Source: Manduca sexta | Lineage: Eukaryota > Arthropoda > Insecta > Lepidoptera > Sphingidae | Direction of reading: 5' to 3' | DNA length: 64,000 nucleotides | Assembly (NCBI RefSeq): GCF_014839805.1 | Contig: NC_051116.1 | Coordinates: forward strand, 7,049,556 to 7,113,555 | Shown here: one piece after another, positions 12,420 through 24,185 of the stretch | Layout: the number at the start of each line of letters is the position of its first letter | Numbering within the stretch: position 1 is the stretch's first letter | The notes under the pieces: model-generated | Database searches by the model: none | Seen by the model: the letters and a program-made list of their open reading frames with translations, nothing else | What the model was told of the DNA's origin: nothing | Made by a program: the position numbers and the translations under genes

Positions 12420-12510
12420 TCTATTTTACCAAACAGAAAAAATATACAAAAAAGAAAAGAGAGACAAAAGGCACAAGGCGGTCTGATCGCTCTAGGCAAT
12501 GTCTTCCAGA
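12420..12510 (-). mobile_element. LINE 3' tail
   Basis: On the minus strand it contains TTGTCTGGAAGACATTGCCT and AGACCGCC followed by T-rich DNA, the same tail as 18930-19035 on the plus strand. Confidence 0.55.
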
Positions 12511-14255
12511 CAACCATGGGATGGTCATAGAAACATGAAATAGAATATGTGGCAGAATAGCCTATGTGTTAATCCAGGACATTAGCTGTCCATGTGCCTA
12601 ATTTCATCCAAATCCGTTCAACTGTTTTGAGGTTAACTCGATCACTAATATAAAAATTTTGCCTTTTAACGAATAATCTTACAAATTAAGTAATGCATTT
12701 TATATTTATGTTTGTGATTGCATGATATGTCAATAAAAAATATTAAATTTGACTATTTTAAATACGACTTAATGCGTTTCATCTCAAAACAATTTTAACC
12801 AACAAAAAAAAGTCGATAATAGACCTAAACGACCTATTTCCCTAACCCTAAAGTATCGGGTCTCCACTGACTCAATAAAATAAACTAAATCATTCAATGC
12901 ATAAAACAAATACTATATTAGATAATACTTCGAGCACCGACGCTGCCAGCAATGCTTCCTATGTAATCAAATGTTACATAAACACTATAAATTTTCTTAA
13001 CCACCCACATTATACTTTCTAACGTATGACAGACGGTTGTTCAGGGCAGGGACTTTAGTGTTGGCAGTGGTAAAATTGCCGGCAAGCAATTTGAGCACAC
13101 TACCCCGTGTTGAGTCGGGCTTCGATATTTCTCTAGAGTATTTTAATTATCTCATTAATGGCCAATATTGTAATATATTATAATTTATTGGCTCATTTGC
13201 TACGCATAATATCTTCACTTCGCATCACTCAACACAATGTTATATCTACCCGCGGTTTTGCGTTGTGTATAGTTCGAGACTACACTACCATCTCTAAATA
13301 AGTAATCTGATGGTGATATTTATTTACCTCTCTTATAAAAAATCGTTCGTTCAATTTTGATGTGCAACTTTGTTTCAAGATCATATTCCTCACTCTCGAA
13401 GTTTTTAAATGTTATGTTAAGATAAAGAAATCTCAAATCATACTTGAAGAGTATCTTTGAATAACCTCATTAAACTCAACAGACTCAACAACAGTGAAGT
13501 TTGCAGAGGTTATTTGGCAAATTCCTCGGAAGTACTTTTTAGAGTAAACGTGCCTGCAGTCTACCTGGGGAAACCTGCGAACAGGATGCTAGAATCCCCT
13601 GGATTAGCGACTGCAGGGGCACAGGCCAGGGGGTGGAGGAGAGTTGGGGCGATTTTGGGAGAACGAGATCCCCTTTAGGATAAGCGGAGAGGAGAAGCAG
13701 GGGAAATGTTCGCGAGTCATCATGGGCCTCAATGTGTAGTTACAACCAAGAGCTATACACGCTTAACTGTGTGCCTAAGGCCACGGCAAATGTCTCCCAG
13801 TGCAAGGGCGAGTGTTCGGTTTGCAGACCGAGCACAAGGGTTGCTTCGGTGGGAGGACTTGGAGTTACTGGTGTAGCCTTTCATTGGCGTCAGTTTCGTC
13901 CCTGATAGAGTTAGGCTGAAAAACAATTGATGCACAGTCTTCCAGGATTAGTTGATTCATGTCCCCGAGTGACAGGTGCAATAAGCAGTTACTGTTGTTT
14001 TGGGAATACTATGATTATATTTTTAAGTAGGTACTGATTGGATGATGTTGCTAATTTTTATCGGCAATGACGTTTACCAAAAGAATTGCTGATTTTGTTA
14101 TTGAAATGATGTCATTCCATCCAGATTAACACAAGTATTTGTAAAATAAATCGTTTGGCCTAGTAAAATACGCGCATATTCCCTTACACACTATTGGATT
14201 ATCCTAAATAAAAATATTTCATCCTAGTAAAATGATCCATTTATCTACAACATAA
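12511..14255. other. No gene assigned; includes a GC-richer unassigned patch
   Basis: Mostly AT-rich. The patch 13550-13930 is GC-richer and has a 73-codon frame (13457-13678). The frame is interrupted downstream and shows no domain I recognise; it may be an old retroelement. Confidence 0.4.
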
Positions 14256-14257
14256 TG

Positions 14258-14556
14258 TCGTCGGTCCCTACGTATAATAATTGTACTTTGCAGATTCAAT
14301 ACTTTGCGTAGGGACTGTCGATATTTAAACGGTCCTTATTAAAATGAATTGCATTTATTTAAGACAATAAGGATCGTAGTGCTTATCGCCATGAAAATTA
14401 ACACTAAACAAGCGATATTTATTCCACGGTTCCTACGTAAAGAATTGCATCTGCAAAATGCTATTTTGTAGATTCGATATTTTACGTCCCTACGTAAAGT
14501 ATTGCATCTGCAATATGCAATTTTGTAGATTCGATATTTTACGTAGGGACCGTCGA
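14258..14556. repeat. Cluster of fold-back (inverted repeat) units
   Basis: Three short palindromic units share GTCCCTACGTA ends and their inverse: 14264-14315, 14428-14487 and 14487-14548. A fourth fold-back lies between (GGTCCTTATT near 14331, AATAAGGATC near 14366). The outermost ends CGGTCCCTACG and CGTAGGGACCG also pair. The minus-strand 87-codon frame across it repeats KYRIYKIA and reflects the tandem units. Confidence 0.7.
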
Positions 14557-15383
14557 TATCTGTCATTGTAGTGAAAGCTATTATAAATTCCATGCATCGC
14601 ACCCGCGACCTTCATTCGCCCATGACTCGCGCCGCCCACGGTTCGCCACTGGATATGAGTCAGCGAATTTCGCCATTGTTCTCGAACGTTCGTAATTGTC
14701 CATTAGGTTTCGAGATTTCTAAATTTGCATGAAATATCCTTAACGATGAATTCACAAATCATTGTTTTGTAGTTTATATTAGCGAAAAATTTGTGGACCA
14801 TGAAAGTATATGACCAATAAAGGTTGATCAGTCTATTTAGAATATTTGAAAAAACAAACTCCGTGACGTTTTATTGTGATTGGTTGAAAGACTATCACGT
14901 GACTGACGCATTGGCCTCTCGACCAATCACAAACCTCCAAGTTAAACGACATTGCTTTACGAGTGTCGTTTGTTTGGAACATTTGACGTTTTTAAGGGAG
15001 CAGTTTTTATAATAAGTGTTTATTGTTTAGTAATTGATAATGGTTTATGCATTCTAGGATAATGTAGCTTCTTTAGTATAAGATTTTTACGAAAGAATGC
15101 AACAAGACGATGTCCGTAGTAAAGTGTTTGGTGAAAATTCGAAGAGCTTTTAATAGATTGGACAGCTCGACTTCATGGCTACATAACGTTCTTATTAAGA
15201 CGTTAAATTCAATGCAATTACTGGACATTATTTATCTCCATATCTCTTAGGCAAATAAACGCATTTCAATGTCTTATATAGGATTGTTATTCTAAATTCT
15301 CAGTGTTTGAAGTCTGTTCAGGAAATTACAAACACTTGACCAAATAACTAAATAATATATGCTAACACTCATTTAAAAAAAAG
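14557..15383. other. No gene seen
   Basis: AT-rich; the small plus frame 14824-15012 has no domain. Confidence 0.45.
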
Positions 15384-15705
15384 CGGCGATAGCCTAGTTG
15401 AGTGTGGAACGGACTGCCGAGACGAATGTCCGCAGGTTCAAAATTCTGAGGGCACAAAACTCTGATTTTTCTAAAATAATTATGTGTGTATTGTTTGTGA
15501 ATTATCGCTTGCTTTAACGGTGAAGGAAAACATCGTGAGGAAATCTGCATACCTGAGAAATTCTCTATACGAATTTTGAGGGTGTGTGAAGTCTACCAAT
15601 CCGCACTAGACCAGCGTGGTGGACTAAGGCCTTATCCCTCTTCGTAGAAGAAGAGGCCAGTGCCCAGCAGTATATAATACAGGGCTCATATTATTATTAT
15701 TATAC
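15384..15705 (+). mobile_element. SINE-A
   Basis: Head GCGGCGATAGCCTAGTTGAG with a weakened B box (GGTTCAAAATTC), body with GGCCTTATCCCTC, and an ATTATTATT tail. Confidence 0.8.
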
Positions 15706-16057
15706 TTATTTAAAATACGTTTAACAATCACCCTACCCTTCTGCAGGCCAATATGCAAACATAGTATAAGAATTAAAACATTGTAGCTAGACCTAAATCT
15801 GGAGTTTATGGTGGCATTGCCCGTGCTGACTTGTTAAGGTACGTTTCCGAACGCAACTACTGCAGAATTTACTATATGCGTAATGTGCAACAATATTTAC
15901 AACATAAGTACAGTCAAACGTGTAGTACTGACTATTTGTATTCTCAAAGTGTGTTTTGGCATTTACTAACATATGCAATGGACCTTTGGATACGTTTTAC
16001 AATTATATGATTGTAAAGATTGGATTTATTGTACTCAGACATTAAATTGACTTTAAG

Positions 16058-16345
16058 ATGGCCGCAGTGATGAGCTCGCTTTCATCTCCCAACGTTTCTG
16101 GAAGGGACTTTGATATGTTATTAAAGCAGCGTGAGATTTCTTTTTTTCCGGGCGACAATTCATTTATTACATTATTTAGATTCATATTACAATGCCAAGA
16201 GGGCCCCAAATTTAAAATTTCAATAGTCGCTACAAAATTGTCTAGGAAATCTATTACATTGAAACCTATAAGAGTGAAACGGAGTAGAAAACTATTGAAT
16301 ATCAAGTTTCAAACTAAGTCGACTGAACATAAATTGATCAGCTAA
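16058..16345 (+). other. Unassigned 95-codon frame
   Basis: A plus-strand frame of 95 codons starts in a reasonable context (AAGATGG). A nearly coextensive 87-codon frame is open on the opposite strand. There is no signal peptide, membrane segment or known motif, and the lysine/arginine-rich end is uninformative. It could be chance or an old transposon piece; I do not claim a gene. Confidence 0.15.
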
Positions 16346-17017
16346 GTTAGTTGCGATTTTTTTCGGTCATATACGGAACCGTTCACTTATCTGAACACAC
16401 GTGCCTCAGACAGCTATAAACTTTTATTATACGTATGCCAATTAAACGGGTGGACCCGGTTTTTATCGCTCGGTTACTTTGCGCATGCTCAAGTCGAGAC
16501 TTGCACCGGTGACGTTGGCAAGATACATTTATTAACAAAAGGGATGTCTGAGTGCCATATTAATTAATCAAACTCACGTTTGCGACACGAACTTTGCCAA
16601 GAAACAATTTCTTACAGCGCGAGTGAAGGAAAATAACTTTAATACATGCTTATACTTTAACCTCAAGTTTGTACGGATTACGGAACTCTCAGTGAGCGAA
16701 TACAACTCGCATTTTTGTTTTAATGTTATCAGTGAAATAAATATTACTTCCATATCTACAGTACAAGAAAATTAACTATTAAAAATAAAAACGCAGGTAG
16801 ATAGCTTAGACGTTAGATTATGTACTAACCCTATCTACAGTCATTATTATATGTTTTGATTGTATTGCGTGTGACTTAAATAAAGAAAAAAAAATAGACC
16901 GTTATTGATTACAAACTTGAAATCGCAAAGGCAAGGTTACGCGACGGTTTGCGTCATTTTTGGGTCGACTTGTACAGTGTACTTAGAACTAGAACTGGTT
17001 TGGAGCCTTTTTAAGTG

Positions 17018-17066
17018 TTCAGCAACTGCAGACTTCGCAGTGTCGCTTTAGTCTGCAGTTGCTGAA
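17018..17066. repeat. Perfect 17-bp hairpin
   Basis: TTCAGCAACTGCAGACT (17018-17034) is exactly complementary to 17050-17066, separated by a 15-nt loop. Pairing stops sharply on both sides. Confidence 0.85.
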
Positions 17067-17299
17067 ATGAAGAATGCTCCGATCATTATCTACGACTGGA
17101 CAAGCCACAAATCCTTGCCATTGAACTGGTGTGCTGGTTATGTGCGGACTAAGAAGGCGAACATAAATGGTGTAGTGAAGCTGCCACGTAGGAGACAGTA
17201 GGTTCAATATACATATGTAAGTAATTTTTATTTTTAAATCTGGACTGCATTGGTAAACTTGTTAAAATTATCTTCATTGTCTATAATATTTGTGAAATG

Positions 17300-17566
17300 A
17301 CAAATTTCATCCTATTCCGTTCAGCGGTTACAACGTTGACTTTTAAACATCGAAGTATCTACACAAATTGCACCAATACTTAAATAAACGCGGAATGATG
17401 TTTGTAAGTCAATTACGTCGGAATATCTGAACAGATCTAGATGAAGTATATCACAGAGGTAGATTAGAGTCAGGAGTACCACATAGGCTAATTTATATAA
17501 ATATATAGCGGAAACTTATTCCCAAAAAGCTTATCAAGCGGGCGGAGACGCGAGTAATAGTTAATA
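17300..17566 (+). mobile_element. Possible Helitron-like remnant
   Basis: Contains phrases typical of this group (CCGTTCAGCGGTTACAACG and GGGCGGAGACGCGAG near the 3' end), but the terminus has decayed. Confidence 0.3.
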
Positions 17567-17770
17567 ATATTGTTAAGATTATGCATTCTCATTTCCTTCT
17601 CAACCAGAAAGCGCCAGATGTGCGTTAACCTTGATACGTCAACACCAATTTGCACCTTTTTATCAACATCATTATCAATTGACGTGAACTTTGCACTGAG
17701 TATGAATTACAGATCCATATTAAGACCAATGTGGTCATGCGCCACCTAAAGTGGTTTTGGGTCAATGTTG

Positions 17771-18046
17771 TTGTTAAGCGTAATTAACGTTTGACTGTTT
17801 ATCGACTGTCAGAAATGAAGGTTGTAAAATGGGTTAAGTTTTGTGTAAAAAAGTATTGAAAATTTATTTGGTTTTTACTGTAGTAGTGTCTGGTCAATTT
17901 GGGTTACTTATTATGTATGAGTTATTGTTAAGGGTAATTAAGATTTAACTTTATCCACTGTCAGAAAAGAAGGTTAAGTTTTGTGTAAAAAAGTTTTGGA
18001 AATTTATTTGGTTTTTACTGTAGTACTGTCTGGTCAATTTGGGTTT
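17771..18046 (+). repeat. Two-copy tandem duplication (~155-bp period)
   Basis: 17771-17904 and 17925-18046 share long blocks, such as GGTTAAGTTTTGTGTAAAAA and TTTATTTGGTTTTTACTGTA. The second copy stops where SINE-A begins. Confidence 0.8.
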
Positions 18047-18049
18047 ATA

Positions 18050-18218
18050 ATATAATAATAATATAATAATATCAGCCCTGTATTATATACTGTCCTACTG
18101 TTGGGCACGGGCCTCCTCTACTGCTGAGAGGGAATAGGCCTTAGTCCACCACGCTGGCCTAGTGCGGGTTGGTAGACTTCACACATCCTCGAAAACTTCT
18201 AATAGAGAATTTCTCAGG
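18050..18218 (-). mobile_element. SINE-A, 5' truncated
   Basis: Minus-strand copy: ATT tail at the left, then ATCAGCCCTGTATTATATAC. It breaks off near TTCTCAGGTAT, so the tRNA head is missing. Confidence 0.75.
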
Positions 18219-18929
18219 TATTATAATATTATGTGACGAAATGGTTTAATCAATATTTACGTGCAGTCCTTAATTTTCGTCTGTCTAAGCGCCTTTAGTT
18301 GGTCAGTTAAGCGGTCGTTCGGATAATCGACGCTCTACTGTAATTGAATATGCAATTTCGAAAAAAGGCACATGTCCGAAAATGTAAAAGGTTTAGGAAA
18401 TGGAAAAAAAGGTATTATTTTCCAAAGCAGTTTCAAAAAAAAAAATTGTTTAAATTTGGGTTCAATTAGCAAAGAATTACCGAAGTTTTGATTTTATTAT
18501 ATATATATTTCATGATATTTTATATTTTTGAGATGTGCCCTTTTCGATATTGCATACTCAATTGTAATTTGCGATATAATTTACAGATCGGACAATCGAT
18601 ATCAATGCCCATATCTTTATTATCTTAAATTAAAATCTATCAATTAATCATTAAGAACCGATATTAAAACAAGATACATAAGTCGCCACGATTTGCACGA
18701 TTAAACGGTTATGTTGTGTTTACCTTTTTTGCATCTCGCAACGCGTTCCGATCAACCGACCTCGCTTAAGGCGATAAACATATTGGATGACATTCCCGTA
18801 TCGTTTACCGCTTCGGTTTTATTTTATATTTCCGTCTGGTTTTGCTGTATAATACTTTGAATCTTACTTTTATTAATATTAGTAATGTGAACTACCCTCT
18901 CTATTTCTCATTTTTATATCTATCTCATA

Positions 18930-19035
18930 GTTGTCTGGAAGACATTGCCTAGAGCAATAAGACCGCCATTTTTATTATTTTTCTTTTATTTTTTCTTCTT
19001 TGTATATTTTTTCTGTTTGGTACAGTAAAGACTAA
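18930..19035 (+). mobile_element. LINE 3' tail
   Basis: TTGTCTGGAAGACATTGCCT followed by a T-rich tail and GTACAGTAAAGAC; inverted relative at 12420-12510. Confidence 0.55.
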
Positions 19036-19960
19036 AAAAAAGAAAAAACATAATACCGTCAGCCGTCAGACCATATTGTTTCCCGTTTTCCACCCGTCCC
19101 TCCCGCCACAACTTGGTTGTAAGTAAGCTCGGTAACCATTGAATATGGATGAAATTTACTGATGATGGAATGATGTAGGAAGATATTGTTATGTTGATTT
19201 TCGGATGATTAAAACCTCAATCCGCCCTGTAAGCATGAAGGCTGCAGTCTTCGAAACGCCGAGAGAAAATTACAATATAAAACACCGCGATAAAATCCGA
19301 GAACATGTATTTCGATGTTTAACATACGTGTAAAGATAAAAAATCATTATGCAAATGTACTGTTCTACATATTATAGATTCTTAGAATCGTACATTTGTT
19401 TTTGACTCTAGGAGCGAAAAGCAAATTCACTTGGAGCGTCAGGCCTTAGGTTTTAGTATTTAAGTCTACGGGCGTCAAAAACTACAAAACATAAACACAC
19501 TTATCATTTGCTGGTATATGAAAAACTACATGAATTCAAAGAACATATTAATGTCGCTATCTGAATTGCAAATTGTATGAATGTATGAATGAGTCACGTA
19601 ATATGTAATGAGCCGTGTTAGACGGCCTTGCGTGTTGTAGCCGGTTCGATGCCAGGAAAAGTGGACTTTATTTTTTTTGTGTTAAGGCACATCTTATATA
19701 AAACTTAAAAGGAAAATCATGGTTTTAAAAACATAGAGGTCAAAAGATGAATGGTACAAAAATAGTTTTTAAATATTTGTAATGTAACGTTTATACCGCT
19801 TTATATTTATTATAGACTAGTGTTTTTCATAAGGAAAATCAATGAGAGCAACAAAAAATGGTGCTCATAAATATTGTAGTTTTCCATTAATGAAGGATCT
19901 TTGCTACCATCATTCTAGGGAATGCCTATGAGATAAAGGAGGTTAGTAGAATAGACCAAA

Positions 19961-20196
19961 CCCCTTATTCATAGACGTTATTTATTTAAGGACGGAGCAA
20001 TGCTGTGATAATAAGTCTGTTTCTCAGTGCTGACGGCATGGCAGCCTTCGTAGTGCATTAGACATAGGGCCATTGTGATTGGCTAATATTGAGATACAAC
20101 TTGAATCTTATTGGCTGTCAGACAAACAAAGCTGAGAAATAGACTTGTTATCACATCAATGCTTCGTCCTTAGATAAATAACATTTATGAATACAG
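19961..20196. mobile_element. MITE with long inverted ends, nested in the long repeat
   Basis: The left end (TTATTCATAGACGTTATTTA onward, through AAGGACGGAGC) pairs with the right end (GCTTCGTCCTTAGATAAATA onward). AAGTCTGTTTCTCAG and CTGAGAAATAGACTT extend the arms. It is absent from the second long-repeat copy, so it inserted later. Confidence 0.75.
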
Positions 20197-20587
20197 TTGT
20201 AGTATACCTATACCTCATTACTATATCATTACTATTCGTTCTTACCGAAATTGGAATAAGAATCTTTTGCAAAACCTACGTCTGGACGACATAATAGCTT
20301 CCTTCACCTGTGTTTGTTTCGCATAAGGAAAATAACGCGGAACGTAAATGCCATTTTAGGCGTACAACGTGCCCGCATAGAAAACGCAATGGGCGAGCCA
20401 ATGTCGTCGCAATTGTGATTCTAATCGCGTAGATGTGATGTCACGTCGATGGGTCAAGGTGTAAGATATGGGAGGCGAATATATAGAAAGCAGGTGGAAA
20501 TACAACGCCTCTCGACGTCATAGTTGTTGGTTATGAAACGAAATATTCCCAATGATATTGATAATTATTGTTTTAATTAATTTAATG

Positions 20588-20752
20588 ACATAACATCTCA
20601 TGTCTTAGGATCGCGAGCGCAGTGGAATACCAAACAATAATTTATAATTCAAGGTGTTGGATGATTTTTCTACTGTTTACGGGCGTATCGCTTACCATCA
20701 GGTTAAGGGCAAGCTTGTCTCGTCTTTCAAAGCAATAAAAAAAACACAAGAC
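20588..20752 (+). repeat. Interspersed repeat C, 3' half
   Basis: Begins ACATCTCATGTCTTAGGATC and ends in an A-rich tail after AAGCTTGTCTCGTC. Confidence 0.7.
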
Positions 20753-20849
20753 AATAAAGTATCGGTGAATGTGTTGCGTAATATGGTACGATCAAACATA
20801 TTAAACACAAACTATTTTGACTCTAAGCTGTTAATGAGCAAATAAGCCC

Positions 20850-20932
20850 AATATCACTTCGTTTGACCCGTGATTCGAACTCGTGACCTCAGAACAATGT
20901 CGTAATGCGAACACACGCGTCACCAAGGCCAA
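20850..20932 (-). mobile_element. SINE tRNA-like head fragment
   Basis: On the minus strand: TTGGTGACGCGTGTG, then CTGAGGTCACGAGTTCGAAT. It matches the head of SINE-B or a relative without the body. Confidence 0.5.
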
Positions 20933-21531
20933 TTGAAGAGTTTGAAAATAAATCTATTTATTAACTGCACTAAATTAATCATATCTATTAGTTATTTTAA
21001 AAGTGCCGAGATAAAGAAACTGTGATAGGATACGGATGGTTTAAAACTAAATAATTAAATTATAATATAACAGCCTTTAAGCTCATAACTTGTGACCTAG
21101 CCTACAAGCTTTTACCCGGATGACGATTTTAAGGACATTTAATTTAAACAAGACATAATTTGGTCTAGAAATTTCTAAAATGAATGAAATCCAGTTCTCC
21201 GTTACACTGTAAATATAACTTGATTTCACGCGAGGTGCTAACTAAATTATACATTACATTCGAACTATTTTCTACGTCATGGTAATTATTTTTACCTTGA
21301 AACACAAAGGGTTTCGTTGATGCTACATCTGATTGCTGTTCTCACGTTAATGGTCTGATTGCCAGCTAATGTTAATGAGGTATTTATTCCGTTCTGAATT
21401 GCTTGGAACGTACAGATTGTTAGACAAAATGGCGTCTCAGTGGACATATACTGTCAGTATGAATAAGTTATAGGTATCGACATAAATCTAGTTATCGGAT
21501 TTCATGGCGGTATTTTACAATTATTATTCAC

Positions 21532-21775
21532 TGCCTAGGTGGCGTAGCTGTATTGCATGCGCGGTACGCCAGCGCTCCTGAGGTCCTGTGTTCGAATCCC
21601 GGGTCGGGGAAAGTGATATTTGGGTTTTTCTGCTCAGTATCAGTCCGGAGTCTGGAATTTGTGATAGGCTCGCCTCCTATCACATTATGGGACGCAACAC
21701 ACTTGGCGAAAAGTGAGTGCCCTGCTTGTGCCTCTGCATACCCCTTCGGAGACAAATGCGTGATGTGTGTTTGTG
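21532..21775 (+). mobile_element. SINE-B, full length
   Basis: Head GGTGGCGTAGCTGTATTGC, B box GTTCGAATCCCGGG, body with AGTCTGGAATTTGTGATAGG, and end GACAAATGCGTGATGTGTG. Confidence 0.85.
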
Positions 21776-21799
21776 TTTTACAATCATACAAATTTGTAA

Positions 21800-21945
21800 T
21801 ATGTAGGTAGATATTGTGACGTTGATTTTTCGGACTACCTCAGCTCGCCCCGTGAAATGTCGGAAGATAATTAAAATACAAAAACCGCCATAAAATCCGA
21901 AAACTAGTTTTATTTTCATGTCTAACATTGGCTTAAACATAACAA
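21800..21945 (+). repeat. Interspersed repeat D
   Basis: GTAGGTAGATATTGTGACG, a block ending CCGCCATAAAATCCGAAAAC, then TTCATGTCTAACATT. Relatives are at 23630-23715, 48765-48960 and 56155-56310, and within both long-repeat copies. Confidence 0.6.
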
Positions 21946-22139
21946 ATTATATGTCGTAGCTACTGGCCAAAATGTCCCACGTTTTTTGCGGGAAAATTAC
22001 GATCTCGCATCGATACAGTGATCCCAGAGGGTGTCACCCTCTTGTTCATAAACTATGTGCAAACAATGATATCGATTTGTTATTCGTTGCAGTGCGAAAG
22101 GACGACACAACAGACAGTTTTGTTCATTTATAGTATAAA

Positions 22140-22395
22140 CAGCTTTTACCTGCGGCTCCGTCGGTGTAAACTAATTATCCCGGGATAAAAGTACCTTTTA
22201 GCACATAGGAGTAATGTAGGTTCCTATTCATCATCATCATCATCATCATCAGCCGCCACTGCTGAACATGGGCCGCCTCCAAAGATTTCCAGATCGACCT
22301 ATTGGAAGCGGTCCGCATCCAACTACCTCTTATTATTCTTGTATTATTAGCTTCCTATTAGTGAAAAAAAAAAGGCTTTATAATCTTAGTATAGA
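22140..22395 (-). mobile_element. Helitron-like element interrupted by a LINE tail
   Basis: On the minus strand it begins TCTATACTAAGATTATAAAG (5' end at 22395) and ends GGAGCCGCAGGTAAAAGCT near 22140. Positions 22231-22338 are an unrelated insertion. Confidence 0.6.
22231..22338 (-). mobile_element. LINE 3' end with (TGA)n tail, nested
   Basis: On the minus strand: GTTGGATGCGGACCGCTTCC, then CATGTTCAGCAGTGGCGGC, then a run of TGA repeats. Such tails are typical of RTE-like LINE 3' ends. Confidence 0.55.
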
Positions 22396-22804
22396 TGTAA
22401 AATTACGAATATGTTTGTAAGAGCAACGCTGAAACATCCGTATGGATTTAAATGAAATTCGTCAGACATATAGACCATGTCTTGGATTAATAGTATATTC
22501 TTGATTTTTGAACTGAGAGAGGACTTGCACACACAAAGCCGCGAGCAGCACCTACTGTATAATTAGTAAGCAGTAATGGATTTCTCGTGTTAATGATTCC
22601 AGTTTAAACAGTAAAGTAAATTTAACTATTTTTGTTTAGCCGGTTACGTAAACTTTGTGAGCCGCTTGAAGGTCGCGACAACTATGTAAATATACCGGTT
22701 TCTAACTGGTTGATAATACAATGCGAGCCCTGATAATGTTATCGGAATTCTATGTTCGTGTATGGAAAATAGAGATTGCAGATTGATTTCTTAAATTTCC
22801 TAAG

Positions 22805-23050
22805 CTATTGTGGAACCAGATCGCAAAACACTAGAGCTGCAGGCTTCGGTGAGAGAAATAAAACTGTTTTAATCCGCTTGAAGCAAATCGGGAGAGCACG
22901 GCCTGATGAAGTTTTGGCTTTTTGGGGGGATGTCTGGGATCATGGCTATTGTGGAAGCTGATCCGTCACATACCACTTCAGGGTTAGCTGCAGGCTTCGA
23001 TGTGAGTGATAAAACTGTTGTAATCCACGTGAAGCAAATCGATAAAGCCC
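22805..23050 (+). pseudogene. Mariner transposase HTH fragment, tandemly doubled
   Basis: Two tandem units (22805-22898 and 22943-23050) encode versions of the N-terminal mariner helix-turn-helix region. The better one reads IVEADPSHTTSGLAAGF, then VSDKTVVIHVKQIDKA; the first has AAGFGERNKTVLIRLKQIG. The catalytic DD34D part is absent and frames break between units. These are non-functional remnants. Confidence 0.7.
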
Positions 23051-23625
23051 TTCTTTACGGACAACAAATAAGACGATTTATTAACAATCAGTAATAATTT
23101 TTGGTCCACAAATTTGATATTGATGTCCAGTCCATAATTATACTGTTTAATGTCATTGCAGAAAAACTACAAATTAACACGACGCCTAAACAGTTTGCAA
23201 GTTTAACACGCAACGCACACAAACGAAATGTATTTCCGTCGATCGCTCACGTAACTCGAGTTTATTTTGGACGGTACAAATTTAACTGGTCGTTTTGTTT
23301 ATTTTTTAAACGGTCAATCGATTTCTGCCGATAAATACCTTTGGTGTTAAACTATGGTGCAAATTGATTGCTTTGTTTCGACAATGCTTTTTATCGCGAT
23401 GGTCTAGTTTTTTTGATGGATTTGTTGATGGTTTTTATGATCGTTTTGTAAATATTTTCGTTGGCATATATGTGTCATGATGGTAAATGGTAATGCGTAT
23501 TAAAATGCTAGGAATGGAAGATGTCAATTTTAAAAAGTTTTTTGCGACAGCTTATTAACGTTCGATATGATGTCTTATTTTATAATGATTTAGTATGTTA
23601 GCGCGAATGTTAGACATTAAAATTA
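23051..23625. other. No gene seen
   Basis: AT-rich; the plus frame 23101-23334 has no motif. Confidence 0.4.
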
Positions 23626-23629
23626 AACT

Positions 23630-23715
23630 ATTTTTCGGATTCTATCGCGGTTTTTTATATTTTCATTTTCTCTCGACGTTTCAAAGACTTTGCAGCCTTC
23701 GTGGTCACTGGGGGA
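23630..23715 (-). repeat. Interspersed repeat D fragment
   Basis: On the minus strand: CTGCAAAGTCTTTGAAACG, then AAAACCGCGATAGAATCCG. Confidence 0.55.
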
Positions 23716-24002
23716 GGGGGGCTCACACGTTTTATTTTAATCTCTTGTTTTTATTAAAATGACTTTGTATATTTGGAATAGTGGCATTCGGTAGACATTT
23801 CGTAAAAATAAAAAGTTCTATTTGTGAAGTCATTTGGCATTTGTCGAGATGCTGTTGAAAGGACGGTCATTAGCATACTAGCCAATGTCAAGGTTGGATA
23901 TGTTACTTGTAGTCTTTTGATAAAATAAAATAAGTTCTTATAGGTAATATTTATAAACATTCCTTGACTCTCTTTTGGAATGTATTTCACTAAAAGTACC
24001 TG

Positions 24003-24185
24003 GTGGTAGGATTATTTTATATCCGGCCGTATAGCGACCACCGTACACAAGGTGTTGAAACCCGCCATAGTGACTCATATAAGTGTGTCGCGTTCCGGGA
24101 TCAGCTTGCGTATGCTTTGGTGTCGATTGTCGAGGAGTTATCGTAATTTACCATCAGCTGCAGTGGGAACAAAAAAATGCGACAG
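24003..24185 (+). repeat. Interspersed repeat K
   Basis: Contains GCGACCACCGTACACAAGG, GTGTCGCGTTCCGGGATCAG and CGATTGTCGAGGAGTTATCG, ending in an A run. Confidence 0.65.

Larger units (their letters stand above)
19205..21165 (+). repeat. Long repeat, copy 1 of an inverted pair
   Basis: Four blocks recur in reverse order and orientation at 42890-45395: 19205-19320 with 45293-45395, 19380-19945 with 44745-45255, 20225-20570 with 43445-43793, and 21030-21160 with 42893-43017. By eye the blocks are closely similar but not identical. The two copies carry different later insertions. There is no coding frame; the type of element is unknown. Confidence 0.75.

Noticed and set aside
16058..16345. 95-codon frame with a coextensive open frame on the other strand as a small gene
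   Set aside because: No motif, no splice or promoter context and no relative; open frames on both strands can arise by chance. Listed only as an unassigned frame.
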